The translations under genes were made by a program, and so were the position numbers. This document shows positions 54,407-62,516 of a DNA stretch of 64,000 nucleotides, piece by piece (positions within the stretch are counted from its first letter, which is position 1; each line of letters starts with the position of its first letter). Origin of the DNA: Vampirovibrio sp. GTDB taxonomy: Bacteria > Cyanobacteriota > Vampirovibrionia > Vampirovibrionales > JAJTHC01. Location: contig JACEUU010000003.1 of the NCBI GenBank assembly GCA_024998755.1, forward strand, positions 1,054,001 to 1,118,000. Direction: 5' to 3'. The notes beneath the pieces are model-generated. The model was not told where the DNA came from. It searched no databases and saw only the letters and a list, made by a program, of their open reading frames with translations.

Positions 54407-55312
54407 ATGGCTAGTAACGAAACCAACTTCGCCGATTTTTCCAAATACCAAACGTCCAACAAAACCAAGAAAATACTCACCTACATTGGCTGGGGTATTC
54501 TCGGGTTAATTCTATTTAACAGCATGATTATTATTGTACCCGCTGGTAATAGAGTGGTGGTGTTTAACAACTTTACAGGCGTTGAAAAACGAGTGTTGAC
54601 CGAGGGCATCAACTTGCTGATACCCTTTGTACAATCACCCGTGTATTACGATGTAAGAAGCCAAACCTACACCATGTCTGCCACCCACGATGAAGGCGAC
54701 CGTCAAGGCGATGACGCAGTATCAGTCTTAACATCAGATGGGCAACCCGTGAAATTTGATATTTCCGTTCGCTACCACCTCATGAGTGGTGATGTTTGGA
54801 AGGTACACCAAGACGTAGGACCTGCTTATATTGAAAAAATTGTTCGTCCAACCTCTCGTACGGTTATTAGAGACGTTGTTTCAGGCTACACAGTAACCGA
54901 AGTTTACGCTTCAAAACGAGGAGAAATACAAGCAAAAATATCCGAAGAACTAGAAAATTCCCTCAAAAAATACAATATTCAATACGATGAGATTTTAATT
55001 CGGAACATCCAATTTTCAGATGCATTTGCCCAAGCCATTGAACAAAAGCAAATAGCTATGCAAGATGCCCAGCGGATGAAGTATGTGCTACAAAAGGAAG
55101 AATCTGAAAAGCAACGCAAAATTATCGAAGCTACGGGTGAGGCTGAAGCCTTGCGTAAGAAGGGCGAAGCCCTAAAAGCGAATCCGCATTTAATTCAATA
55201 TACGTATGTGCAGAAATTAGCCCCTAACGTGCAGGCTATTGTTACCAACCAAAGTAGTATTATGAATATGGGTGATTTTTTGAAGAAGACGCCGGATACC
55301 AGTAAGCCGTAA
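54407..55312 (+). CDS. prohibitin-like SPFH/band 7 membrane protein
   Basis: 301 residues. A soluble lead of ~24 residues precedes one membrane helix (LTYIGWGILGLILFNSMIII). The SPFH domain follows: VPAGNRVVVFNNFTGVEKRV, GINLLIPFVQSPVYYDVRSQ and VLTSDGQPVKFDISVRYHL. A charged coiled coil (MQDAQRMKYVLQKEESEKQR) and EATGEAEALRKKGEAL, the typical ring-forming region, complete it. Such proteins organise membrane domains and often restrain FtsH protease; no ftsH is here. AAGGA lies 14 nt before the ATG. It is flanked by R1 repeats on both sides. Confidence 0.92.
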   Translation: MASNETNFADFSKYQTSNKTKKILTYIGWGILGLILFNSMIIIVPAGNRVVVFNNFTGVEKRVLTEGINLLIPFVQSPVYYDVRSQTYTMSATHDEGDRQGDDAVSVLTSDGQPVKFDISVRYHLMSGDVWKVHQDVGPAYIEKIVRPTSRTVIRDVVSGYTVTEVYASKRGEIQAKISEELENSLKKYNIQYDEILIRNIQFSDAFAQAIEQKQIAMQDAQRMKYVLQKEESEKQRKIIEATGEAEALRKKGEALKANPHLIQYTYVQKLAPNVQAIVTNQSSIMNMGDFLKKTPDTSKP

Positions 55313-55327
55313 CCTTGGTTTTGAAGA

Positions 55328-55592
55328 TTAACGGGTGTGTTCACTCATCGATTGTCGTTCCCGTCTTTAGCTGGTTGGTTTGTCAGGGGACTGTCGTTTG
55401 ACAGCCCCCCGACACCCCCCACAAATTCAGGGGCAAGCCCCTAAAAACCCCCGAAAAAACACCCCCTATGCCACTACGGGCACTGACGGGGGATGCTTTT
55501 TTCGCCCCTTCGGTGGACGGAACGCGTCGCCGCAGCAGAGCAAAGGCGACGGTCGTTCCTACTGGTTGACATATCATTCAATCTTTGAATTA
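55328..55592 (+). repeat. structured 3'-flanking repeat, family R1 copy C
   Basis: Starts about 15 bp after the prohibitin-like stop. In its first hairpin CTGTC/GACAG replaces the CTGC/GCAG pair of copies A and B, a compensatory change. The rest matches copy B almost base for base. Confidence 0.9.
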
Positions 55593-55689
55593 GCATTATT
55601 TGCTTCACCGCATAGCGTTTTACCACCGAAGATGGTACACTAAGCCTTGTTTTGAATTCACGGTATTAGAAGCTTAATTTTCTCAATCA

Positions 55690-57297
55690 ATGAATTTTCT
55701 TTCATCCTCTTCTACAATTGCATTTACCAAGCCACAGCAATCACCTACCCTCATTATTGGGGCAGGCATGGCAGGGCTCACCTTAGCGTGCCTACTAGCC
55801 GAAACAGGGCAAGCCGTTACGGTGGTTTCAAAAACCGCTTCATGGGCAGAAACCGCCATAGAAACCAATTCCGCCTACGCACAAGGTGGCATGGCGGTTT
55901 GCCTTCCCACCCAAAACCCTCGGGGCGATTCATTCCCACAACATCAAGCCGATACGCTATCCGCTTCCGGTGGGTTTGCCAACACCCAAGCCATTGAAAC
56001 GCTACTGGCTCAAGCCCCAGAGTTGGTTGCCACCCTGCAACGGTGGGGTGTGGTGTTTGATGCAACCCCCACAGGCGAACTAGCCTTCACGCAAGAAGCG
56101 GCTCATCAAACCCGCAGGGTTATTCACGCTGGCGGAGACGCTACGGGAAAGCATTTAGTAGCAGGGTTATTGGCTTATGCTAAAACCTTGCCTTCCCTCC
56201 ACTTTAAGCCAGATTTACAATTGCTTCGGTTTATACAACAAACTAGCGGGCAACCCGTACAAGGGGCATTGTTTTTTAACGAACAAACCCAACTAATAGA
56301 ACCGCTTTTCGCTGAACAAACCATACTGGCTACAGGCGGCCTAGCGGGCTTATTTACCCATACAACCAACCCCCCATACACCACAGGCGAAGCCTTAAGT
56401 ATAGCCCAAGAAGCAGGGTGTACCCTGAAAGATATGGCGTTTATTCAATTTCACCCAACGGCGTTTTATTGGCAGGGGCAAGTGAAGTTTTTGGTTTCAG
56501 AAGCCTTGCGGGGGGAAGGCGGGATGTTGAAAAACAAACAAGGGGAAGCCTTCGCAAAACAGTATCATATTGCTGGGGAATTAGCCCCCAGAGACGTGGT
56601 TTCACGCATGATTTATGAAGAGCTACACAAAACAAGCCCTCCTACTACGAATGTTTGGTTAGATATGACCCATCTTTCAGCCGATTTTTTGGTGCATCGG
56701 TTTCCCACTATTTATCAAAAAGCCCTAGCGTTTGGGGTGGATTTTACCACCATGCCGTTGCCTGTAGCACCCGCTGCCCACTACACCATGGGGGGCATTC
56801 AAACTTCGCCTGATGGGCAAACAGGCATTAAAAATTTATGGGCTATTGGTGAATGTGCGTGTACGGGGTTGCATGGGGCGAATAGGTTGGCAAGTAATTC
56901 TTTATTGGAATGCGGAGCGATGGCATTGGAAGCGTTTAAAACCATTCAAGCAAACCAATATCCTGCTACTATAAATAAGCATTACTCTCAAATAAACAAT
57001 GATAAACAAGATGCGTGGGTTTTAGCGGATGCTGAAATAATTGCACAGATTTTACCCCTTCAAACAGCGTTAAAGCAGTTGATGTGGGAACAGGTAGGGG
57101 TTATTCGTACGGTTGAAGGGTTACAGCAAGCGAAAGTTCAGCTGGAACTGTGGGTGCAGCAGGCAACCCAAGCCCAGTGGCAGCAGGTATTACCTGAAGG
57201 ACTTAATTATTATCATCAATTACAAGTAGCGTATGCCGTAGTAGAAAAAGCCTTGACACTGACTCAATCAGTCGGGTCTCATTATTTACGTATTTAA
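55690..57297 (+). CDS. nadB: L-aspartate oxidase
   Basis: 535 residues, normal length. NadB oxidises L-aspartate to iminoaspartate using FAD, the first step of de novo NAD synthesis; NadA then makes quinolinate. The sequence shows PTLIIGAGMAGLTLACLLAE (FAD fold), TNSAYAQGGMAV, FIQFHPTAFYW, SEALRGEGGML, LAPRDVVSRMI, HYTMGGIQTSPDGQTGIKNL and WAIGECACTGLHGANRLASN, all typical of the succinate dehydrogenase/NadB flavoprotein family. nadA and nadC are not adjacent. Its 3' end overlaps the convergent M23 peptidase gene by 12 bp. Confidence 0.95.
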   Translation: MNFLSSSSTIAFTKPQQSPTLIIGAGMAGLTLACLLAETGQAVTVVSKTASWAETAIETNSAYAQGGMAVCLPTQNPRGDSFPQHQADTLSASGGFANTQAIETLLAQAPELVATLQRWGVVFDATPTGELAFTQEAAHQTRRVIHAGGDATGKHLVAGLLAYAKTLPSLHFKPDLQLLRFIQQTSGQPVQGALFFNEQTQLIEPLFAEQTILATGGLAGLFTHTTNPPYTTGEALSIAQEAGCTLKDMAFIQFHPTAFYWQGQVKFLVSEALRGEGGMLKNKQGEAFAKQYHIAGELAPRDVVSRMIYEELHKTSPPTTNVWLDMTHLSADFLVHRFPTIYQKALAFGVDFTTMPLPVAPAAHYTMGGIQTSPDGQTGIKNLWAIGECACTGLHGANRLASNSLLECGAMALEAFKTIQANQYPATINKHYSQINNDKQDAWVLADAEIIAQILPLQTALKQLMWEQVGVIRTVEGLQQAKVQLELWVQQATQAQWQQVLPEGLNYYHQLQVAYAVVEKALTLTQSVGSHYLRI

Positions 57298-58611
57298 ATA
57301 ATTTAATGGATTTTTCGTTTGCCCGTTGACCACTACTTCAAAGTGTAAGTGGGGCCCTGTGGAATGCCCTGTACTGCCGACTCTGGCAATACGGCTGCCT
57401 TTTTCAATCCAATCTCCCACAGAAACATTGAGCTTGGAACAATGGGCGTATTTCGTCCGAACACCGTTACCGTGGTCAATAACCACCAGTTTGCCGTAGC
57501 CCTGTTCCCAACCAGAATAAACCACAGTACCCGCATTGGCAGCATAAATTGAAACGCCGTAAGGTGCACTGAAATCTACACCTCGGTGCATTCTGCCCCA
57601 GCGGTGCCCAAAGTGGGAAGAAATATTCAAGTGCATTAGCGGGCGTCGGAAATTGAAAACGCTTTTAATATTACTATTCCACCAACGTTTATTCATGTTT
57701 CCCGGGTTACTTGGCTGTTGATAAGTAGGGATAACAGGTGGAGATGCCAAGGCTTCTTCTAACGATTCCCTCTTTTTTTGTTCGGGTAACGATAAGGAAG
57801 GCACTGGGGCGGCATCTTCAAATAAATCGACTAAATGAGCCGTTTGGGTGGGTTTGTTCGATTTATTTGAAGATTGTTCCTGCTGGATGGTTGAAGCGTT
57901 CGTTTCAAAACTGAGTGAATCATCTACCGCAGAAGAGGGGGGTTCTGCTAATTGGGTGGTACTACCAGGTGGGACATAAGCCACTTGGGTTGCCTTGGTT
58001 TGGTAAGTAGTAGGCTCATCAAACATATCGGTGAGTGTTTCAGCTTGAGCGGTTAACTCTGGTAGCGGTTTCTTGTTAGAGGCTTGTGCTTTCGACACTT
58101 TTTTATTCGTAACACTTAAGGGGTGTTCGCTAATAGAAATATTCATAGCCCCTGCTACTAGACCGCCTGAAAGTAATAAGCCCATCATAACCAACACCAT
58201 ACTTTTGCGTTTGGCTGAAGGTCTGTTTTTGCGGTTAATTTTATTGAGGGTTTCATCTAACTGTTGCAAAAAATAAAGATTATTAGGGGTAGCCGTTTCA
58301 GATTGTGGCTGTGGTAGGCTGCTGTTGGTAGTTGAAGAAGCGAAAGACTGTTTACTTGCCAATGTTAATATAGTGGCAACAGGGGTGGTTTGGGTAATTA
58401 AAACAGTACGAGGTAAGGGTGTTTTAGACCGTTCTGTACCCAAGTTTTGCCACCCAGTTGCGTGGTAAGATTTCTTCATTACAGGGAATGATTTAGAGTC
58501 AACATTATTAACTTCAGCACCAACAGCAGTAGCAAGGGAAGGATGGGTATCAAATCCATTTTTCCATTTTTTAAATTGAAATGTTTTGGCCTGCTGTGCT
58601 GTTGAAGTCAT
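57286..58611 (-). CDS. membrane-anchored M23 (LytM/lysostaphin-type) peptidase
   Basis: 441 residues. A basic N-terminal region and one membrane helix at about 142-160 (MVLVMMGLLLSGGLVAGA) precede a Ser/Pro/Thr-rich linker of ~150 residues. The M23 domain covers the last ~120: SSHFGHRWGRMHRGVDFSAP (metal His and Asp), GYGKLVVIDHGNGVRTKYAH and GPHLHFEV (catalytic HxH). All zinc ligands are present, so it should cut peptidoglycan cross-links in the periplasm or act as an amidase activator. Convergent 12-bp overlap with nadB. Confidence 0.9.
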   Translation of the reverse strand: MTSTAQQAKTFQFKKWKNGFDTHPSLATAVGAEVNNVDSKSFPVMKKSYHATGWQNLGTERSKTPLPRTVLITQTTPVATILTLASKQSFASSTTNSSLPQPQSETATPNNLYFLQQLDETLNKINRKNRPSAKRKSMVLVMMGLLLSGGLVAGAMNISISEHPLSVTNKKVSKAQASNKKPLPELTAQAETLTDMFDEPTTYQTKATQVAYVPPGSTTQLAEPPSSAVDDSLSFETNASTIQQEQSSNKSNKPTQTAHLVDLFEDAAPVPSLSLPEQKKRESLEEALASPPVIPTYQQPSNPGNMNKRWWNSNIKSVFNFRRPLMHLNISSHFGHRWGRMHRGVDFSAPYGVSIYAANAGTVVYSGWEQGYGKLVVIDHGNGVRTKYAHCSKLNVSVGDWIEKGSRIARVGSTGHSTGPHLHFEVVVNGQTKNPLNYLNT

Positions 58612-58913
58612 AAGGGGTTAACTTTTTCTTTCTTTTTAACACTAACTATTTAAATTAAGATACAAATACACCTTAATAAAAAGGGGTAAGCTAAAAACAA
58701 TGCCTGTAATTAGAGAAATTGTTACAAAACCGAAATGGTATAAAATCTTAATAGCCATTAAAGGAATCTTAATAACAGCAGTAGAATGACATTCGTACCC
58801 TACAATAAAACTTAAGACGAAAACCATTTAATGACTCTTTTTTTATCGTCTACTGCTGTTTTTTGCATTGCTATTTTATACTTTGCTTAATAACATGAAA
58901 GGAAACTTAATTG

Positions 58914-59495
58914 ATGTTAAATTCCACTTATTCCAAGGTAGCTGTAGCTATTTTAGCCCTTGTTGGTGTAGTAGCACTAACACCCACCATGGGTGCGTTG
59001 GCACAAGCAGACGCTAGTATGCCCATAACCATTGCTAAAAACACCACTAAAATGGTCGGATGCCCCTATTCAATGGCTTCTGGCAACATCGTGGAAACGG
59101 CTCAAAATGAAGGCGTTTTTTCCACGTTGATTGTTGCCTTAAAAGCCACGGGGCTAGACCAAACCTTGGCAGATAAAAACACTAAGTTCACGGTGTTTGC
59201 CCCAACAGATGAAGCCTTTAGCAAATTGCCCCCAGGTACAGTAGAAATGTTACTATTACCTGAAAATAAAGCAAAACTAACTAAAATTCTCAGTTATCAT
59301 GTGGTAATGGAACCCCTGAGTGCCACTGAAATTCAAAAGAACAATTTAATTAGAACAGTGGAAGGGTCTACGGTTAAAGCGTCTACCGTTTCGGGCAAAG
59401 CATTTATTAACCAATCTCAAATAACCAAAACCAATGTTTACGCCACCAATGGAGTTATTCATGTTATTGATAACGTGCTGATGCCGACTAATTAA
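58914..59495 (+). CDS. secreted fasciclin (FAS1) domain protein 1
   Basis: 193 residues. Signal peptide with core VAVAILALVGVVALTPTMG and cleavage after ALA near residue 30. A single FAS1 domain follows: FSTLIVALKATGLDQTLADK, KFTVFAPTDEAFSKLPPGTV, KILSYHVVMEP, and FINQSQITKTNVYATNGVIH with VIDNVLMPTN at the end, the H1 and H2 boxes. FAS1 domains mediate adhesion between cells or to matrix. A paralogue follows 154 bp downstream, separated by a terminator. AAAGGA is 10 nt before the ATG. Confidence 0.92.
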   Translation: MLNSTYSKVAVAILALVGVVALTPTMGALAQADASMPITIAKNTTKMVGCPYSMASGNIVETAQNEGVFSTLIVALKATGLDQTLADKNTKFTVFAPTDEAFSKLPPGTVEMLLLPENKAKLTKILSYHVVMEPLSATEIQKNNLIRTVEGSTVKASTVSGKAFINQSQITKTNVYATNGVIHVIDNVLMPTN

Positions 59496-59577
59496 AGGTT
59501 AAAAGAGTATTAAACCCCCTTTTCTTTGCTAAAACGCAAAAAACCTAAGGTGCTAGTACCCTACTATCATATTAAGA

Positions 59578-59609
59578 CGAGATCAGTTAAAGCTGATTTC
59601 GTTTTTTTA
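59578..59609 (+). terminator. rho-independent terminator between the two fasciclin genes
   Basis: CGAGATCAG / CTGATTTCG stem (one G-U pair) with a 6-nt loop and TTTTTTTAT. Confidence 0.8.
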
Positions 59610-59648
59610 TATGATACTATTTATTCCTACTTGAAAGGTTAAGTACCC

Positions 59649-60224
59649 ATGTTATTTTCTAAATTAACGCAAATTGCTTTGGCTGCCGTTGTTGTAGTTG
59701 GCTCTGTTTCTGTTGCTTCTTTATTGAACGCTAATGCTAGTGATTATCATCACAACACAATGAAAATGGCCAGCACAAAAAAAAGTGCTTGCCCTTTTTC
59801 TATGGCATCTGCTAATATAGTAGGAACAGCTCAAAAAGCGGGTATGTTTTCGACTTTGATTGTAGCACTAAAAGCCACTGGGTTAGATAAAACATTAGCT
59901 TCTAAAGACAGTAAATTCACTGTTTTTGCTCCTACAGACGACGCCTTTAAGAAGTTGCCTGCTGGTACGGTTGAAATGTTATTAAAACCCGAAAACAAAG
60001 CTAAGCTAACGAAGATTTTAACTTATCATGTTGTAGCCAAGCCCTTAAATGCGGGTAGTGTTTTGAAAATGCCAACTATTGGCACGGTAGAAGGGTCTAA
60101 TTTAGCCGTTTCACTTAAAAAGGGTAAGCCATTTGTGAACAATTCACAAATTACCAAAACGAATATTTATGCTACCAATGGTATTATCCATGTAGTTGAT
60201 ACCGTGTTGATGCCTACTGATTAA
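59649..60224 (+). CDS. secreted fasciclin (FAS1) domain protein 2
   Basis: 191 residues and clearly a paralogue of the preceding gene: CPFSMASANIVGTAQKAGMF, FSTLIVALKATGLDKTLASK, KFTVFAPTDDAFKKLPAGTV and the same VDTVLMPTD ending. It has its own signal peptide (IALAAVVVVGSVSVASLLNA) and its own terminator, so the pair is a tandem duplication under separate control. The loops after LNAGSVLKM and the basic stretch SLKKGKPFVNN differ most and may set binding specificity. Confidence 0.92.
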   Translation: MLFSKLTQIALAAVVVVGSVSVASLLNANASDYHHNTMKMASTKKSACPFSMASANIVGTAQKAGMFSTLIVALKATGLDKTLASKDSKFTVFAPTDDAFKKLPAGTVEMLLKPENKAKLTKILTYHVVAKPLNAGSVLKMPTIGTVEGSNLAVSLKKGKPFVNNSQITKTNIYATNGIIHVVDTVLMPTD

Positions 60225-60256
60225 GTATTACTAATTTGTAACTTAAACTAAACATA

Positions 60257-60300
60257 TCGCCTCTCAAATAGCAACAAACTACTGAGAGGCGATTTTTTTT
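60257..60300 (+). terminator. rho-independent terminator
   Basis: TCGCCTCTCA / TGAGAGGCGA stem followed by eight T residues, after the second fasciclin gene. Confidence 0.85.
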
Positions 60301-60312
60301 GCTTAAATTTAC

Positions 60313-60566
60313 TTACCTAATCAATCTACCACCTAAAAAGCCGAGTCCGCCAATTAGCAGGGTATTCAACCAATTAAAGCCTTTGGGTTTTTCGGTTGTT
60401 TTATCTGTCGCACTTTTTTCGTTTGAAGATTTGAGGATTTTGTTATGAATGGAATCATCATATTGGGCTTGTTGGGCGTTAATCCAACCGGTTAAGCCTT
60501 CATAACTATTTTGCCCTGTAGCAAAGGTGTTAGCTTTATCATTCAAGGTTTGTTGGGCGTACCAGT
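60313..60566 (-). pseudogene. 5'-truncated small membrane protein
   Basis: The frame encodes WYAQQTLNDKANTFATGQ, a Lys/Ser-rich spacer and a C-terminal helix, WLNTLLIGGLGFLGGRLI. It has no ATG: the only starts are a TTG at 60546 or none. Upstream it runs straight into the terminal repeat of a MITE-like element and then a stop (TGA near 60623). The likeliest reading is that the element inserted into the gene and removed its beginning. Alternatively a short protein starts at the TTG. Confidence 0.5.
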
Positions 60567-60830
60567 TATAGTGTTTTAAATAATACGCTTCGTAACAATA
60601 ATGCCGAAACCTTTTGAAATGTCATAAAACCTTAGTTCGGGCATACACACAGGTCCTCCCCCTACATAGAACTATCTAAAGAATACCGTAGTGGCGGTAC
60701 ATCCGTGTATGCCCGCCTAAGATGTAGAGACAATTACACTACTACCATCTAACGATAATAGCAACAAAAAACGGTATAATGCCTCTTCCGCATTATTGTT
60801 ACGAAGCGTATAATATTTCAAAACACTATA
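60566..60830. mobile_element. MITE-like element with ~40-bp inverted ends, containing a nested palindrome
   Basis: Left end TTATAGTGTTTTAAATAATA then CGCTTCGTAACAATAATGC; right end, on the other strand, TTATAGTGTTTTGAAATATT then ATACGCTTCGTAACAATAATGC. The inner part 60632-60722 has its own inverted ends CTTAGTTCGGGCATACACAC / CTTAGGCGGGCATACACGG. No transposase. A lone end of the outer type is at 48868. Confidence 0.8.
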
Positions 60831-60856
60831 AGATATATTTTTAAACCCTCTAAAAT

Positions 60857-60892
60857 CAAAAAAAATCGGAGGACTGAAAAGTCCTCCGATTC
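60857..60892 (-). terminator. rho-independent terminator
   Basis: AATCGGAGGACT / AGTCCTCCGATT perfect stem, then eight T residues on the minus strand, downstream of the 60923 gene. Confidence 0.9.
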
Positions 60893-60922
60893 AATAAACT
60901 GGCTAAAACCAATCGCTTAATG

Positions 60923-61393
60923 CTACGGTTGGGGTCTGTTAGCGGCCCGCTGTTGCATTTGCGTTTGCCGTTCTTGATGCTTGGCTTGCATGTCTTGCAT
61001 TTTAGCCTGACGTTCTTGGTATTTAGCCTGCATTTGTGTTTGACGTTCTTGATGCTTGGCTTGCATGTCTTGCATTTTAGCTTGGCGCTGCTGATGATTT
61101 TGTTCATGTTGGGCTTGCATTTGCTGGCGTTGCTGCTGGTGTTCCGCTTTTTTAGCTTCCCACTGCTGCTTTTGAGCTTGCATTTCGCCCTTTTTTTGTT
61201 CCCACTGCTGCTTTTGAGCTTGCATTTCGCCCTTTTTTTGTTCCCATTGCTGCTTTTGAGCTTGCATTTCTTGACGCTTAGCTTGGTTTTGTTGCTGATT
61301 AGCTCCACCTTCAGCAAACGTAGGTAATTGTGCCACCACTACCATCAAAACAAATACAGCCACAAAAAATTGAGTAAAACGATTATTCTTCAT
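60923..61393 (-). CDS. secreted Gln/Lys-rich coiled-coil repeat protein
   Basis: 156 residues. Signal peptide FFVAVFVLMVVVAQLPTFAEG with cleavage after AFA-type TFA. The mature chain is almost entirely charged helix: three units of 14 residues (EMQAQKQQWEQKKG) then units based on QAKMQDMQAKHQERQTQ. It is likely a long coiled coil or an extended helical rod. Leader and AEG junction match the Gly-rich protein at 61500, although the mature parts are unrelated. AAGGA is 10 nt before the ATG. Function unknown. Confidence 0.85.
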   Translation of the reverse strand: MKNNRFTQFFVAVFVLMVVVAQLPTFAEGGANQQQNQAKRQEMQAQKQQWEQKKGEMQAQKQQWEQKKGEMQAQKQQWEAKKAEHQQQRQQMQAQHEQNHQQRQAKMQDMQAKHQERQTQMQAKYQERQAKMQDMQAKHQERQTQMQQRAANRPQP

Positions 61394-61499
61394 TCAGATA
61401 GTTTCCTTCTCATTTCAAAGTAACAACACACATCAGTTCTTTTGAATTAAACAAGAACCTTACAGTACAATACAAATTTATTCTAAAAAGGACAAGTCT

Positions 61500-62093
61500 C
61501 TAGTCAAAGCCCCCACCTCTAGGAGGATGTCCTTGGCCGCCACCGCCGCCTTGGAATTCGCCACCGCCCCCACCTCTAGGAGGGTGTCCTTGACCGCCAC
61601 CGCCGCCTTGGAATTCGCCACCGCCCCCACCTCTAGGAGGGTGTCCTTGACCGCCACCGCCGCCTTGGAATTCGCCACCGCCCCCACCTCTAGGAGGGTG
61701 TCCTTGACCGCCACCGCCGCCTCGGAATTCGCCACCGCCCCCACCTCTAGGAGGATGTCCTTGACCGCCACTGCCGCCTTGGAATTCGCCACCGCCCCCA
61801 CCTCTAGGAGGGTGTCCTTGACCGCCACCGCCGCCTCGGAATTCGCCACCGCCCCCACCTCTAGGAGGATGTCCTTGACCGCCACCGCCGCCTTGGAATT
61901 CGCCACCGCCACCACCTCTAGGAGGATGTCCTTGACCGCCACTGCCGCCTTGGAATTCGCCACCGCCACCACCTCTAGGAGGGTGTCCTTGACCGCCACC
62001 TTGATGACCTTCAGCAAAGGCAGGCACTTGGGCAGTAATCACTAACAATGCCACTATGGCAACACAAAACGAGCTGAAATAATCCATTCTCAT
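61500..62093 (-). CDS. secreted Gly-rich tandem-repeat protein
   Basis: 197 residues. Signal peptide FCVAIVALLVITAQVPAFAEG, then eight units of 19 residues, GQGHPPRGGGGGEFQGGSG, to the end. The DNA units are 57 bp and nearly identical, so copy number probably varies between strains. Regular Arg, Glu and His on a Gly backbone suggest an extended, flexible or phase-separating chain, or a surface matrix component. No known domain. AAGGAG lies 9 nt before the start. Confidence 0.85.
   Translation of the reverse strand: MRMDYFSSFCVAIVALLVITAQVPAFAEGHQGGGQGHPPRGGGGGEFQGGSGGQGHPPRGGGGGEFQGGGGGQGHPPRGGGGGEFRGGGGGQGHPPRGGGGGEFQGGSGGQGHPPRGGGGGEFRGGGGGQGHPPRGGGGGEFQGGGGGQGHPPRGGGGGEFQGGGGGQGHPPRGGGGGEFQGGGGGQGHPPRGGGFD
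61505..61995 (-). repeat. 57-bp in-frame tandem repeat
   Basis: Eight near-identical units; variation is mainly Q/R and S/G codon changes. Confidence 0.9.
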
Positions 62094-62222
62094 AGCAGAT
62101 GACTCCTTTTCACTTGAAGATTAGCACAACACATCAACGTTTTACCAAACAGTAAAACCATTACAGCTTACGAAAACACCATCCCTATAAAAAACTACAC
62201 TTTACGGATAACAAAACACCCT

Positions 62223-62388
62223 TATACAGATTCACAGATTGAATGACGTACAACTTTATCTTCGTAGGAGTACGATTAACTAGCCCTAGCAGTCTATGCA
62301 GGGCAACGCATCCGTTTTAGGATTGTTGGGCGGACGTAATAAATTACGCCCCTACAAAAACACGCTATCCAATCTGTGAATCGGTATT
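62223..62388. mobile_element. MITE-like element with embedded GTAGGGG palindrome
   Basis: Inverted ends TATACAGATTCACAGATTGA and, on the other strand, ATACCGATTCACAGATTGG. At 62327-62356 it contains GGGCGGACGTAATAAATTAC then GCCCCTAC, the same palindrome as at 51727. Its right end AATCTGTGAATCGGTATT resembles the last bases of the R1 repeats. It fills much of the gene-free stretch 62094-62516. Confidence 0.75.
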
Positions 62389-62450
62389 AGACGTTTCGGC
62401 AGAAAGTATGTTTACAATAGGCTAGAAAGTTAAAATTGTTACAACACAAC

Positions 62451-62493
62451 AAAAAACAGAGACTATCGTTTAAAACAATAGTCTCTGTTTTTG
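62451..62493 (-). terminator. rho-independent terminator
   Basis: AAAAACAGAGACTAT / ATAGTCTCTGTTTTT stem followed by TTGTTG on the minus strand, after the His-rich gene. Confidence 0.8.
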
Positions 62494-62516
62494 GCAAAAT
62501 AAACCGCCGAAGCTAT

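Noticed and set aside
58642-58827. 61-codon hydrophobic frame on the minus strand
   Set aside because: No ribosome site, AT-rich composition alone explains the hydrophobicity, and it lies in a divergent promoter region.
60856-61327. Alternative frames over the coiled-coil gene
   Set aside because: Same reason: 42-bp repeats keep other frames open; the real frame has the signal peptide.
61478-62045. Long alternative frames on both strands over the Gly-rich gene
   Set aside because: They are shadows of a 57-bp repeat, a multiple of three that keeps all frames open; only the 61500-62093 frame has a signal peptide and ribosome site.
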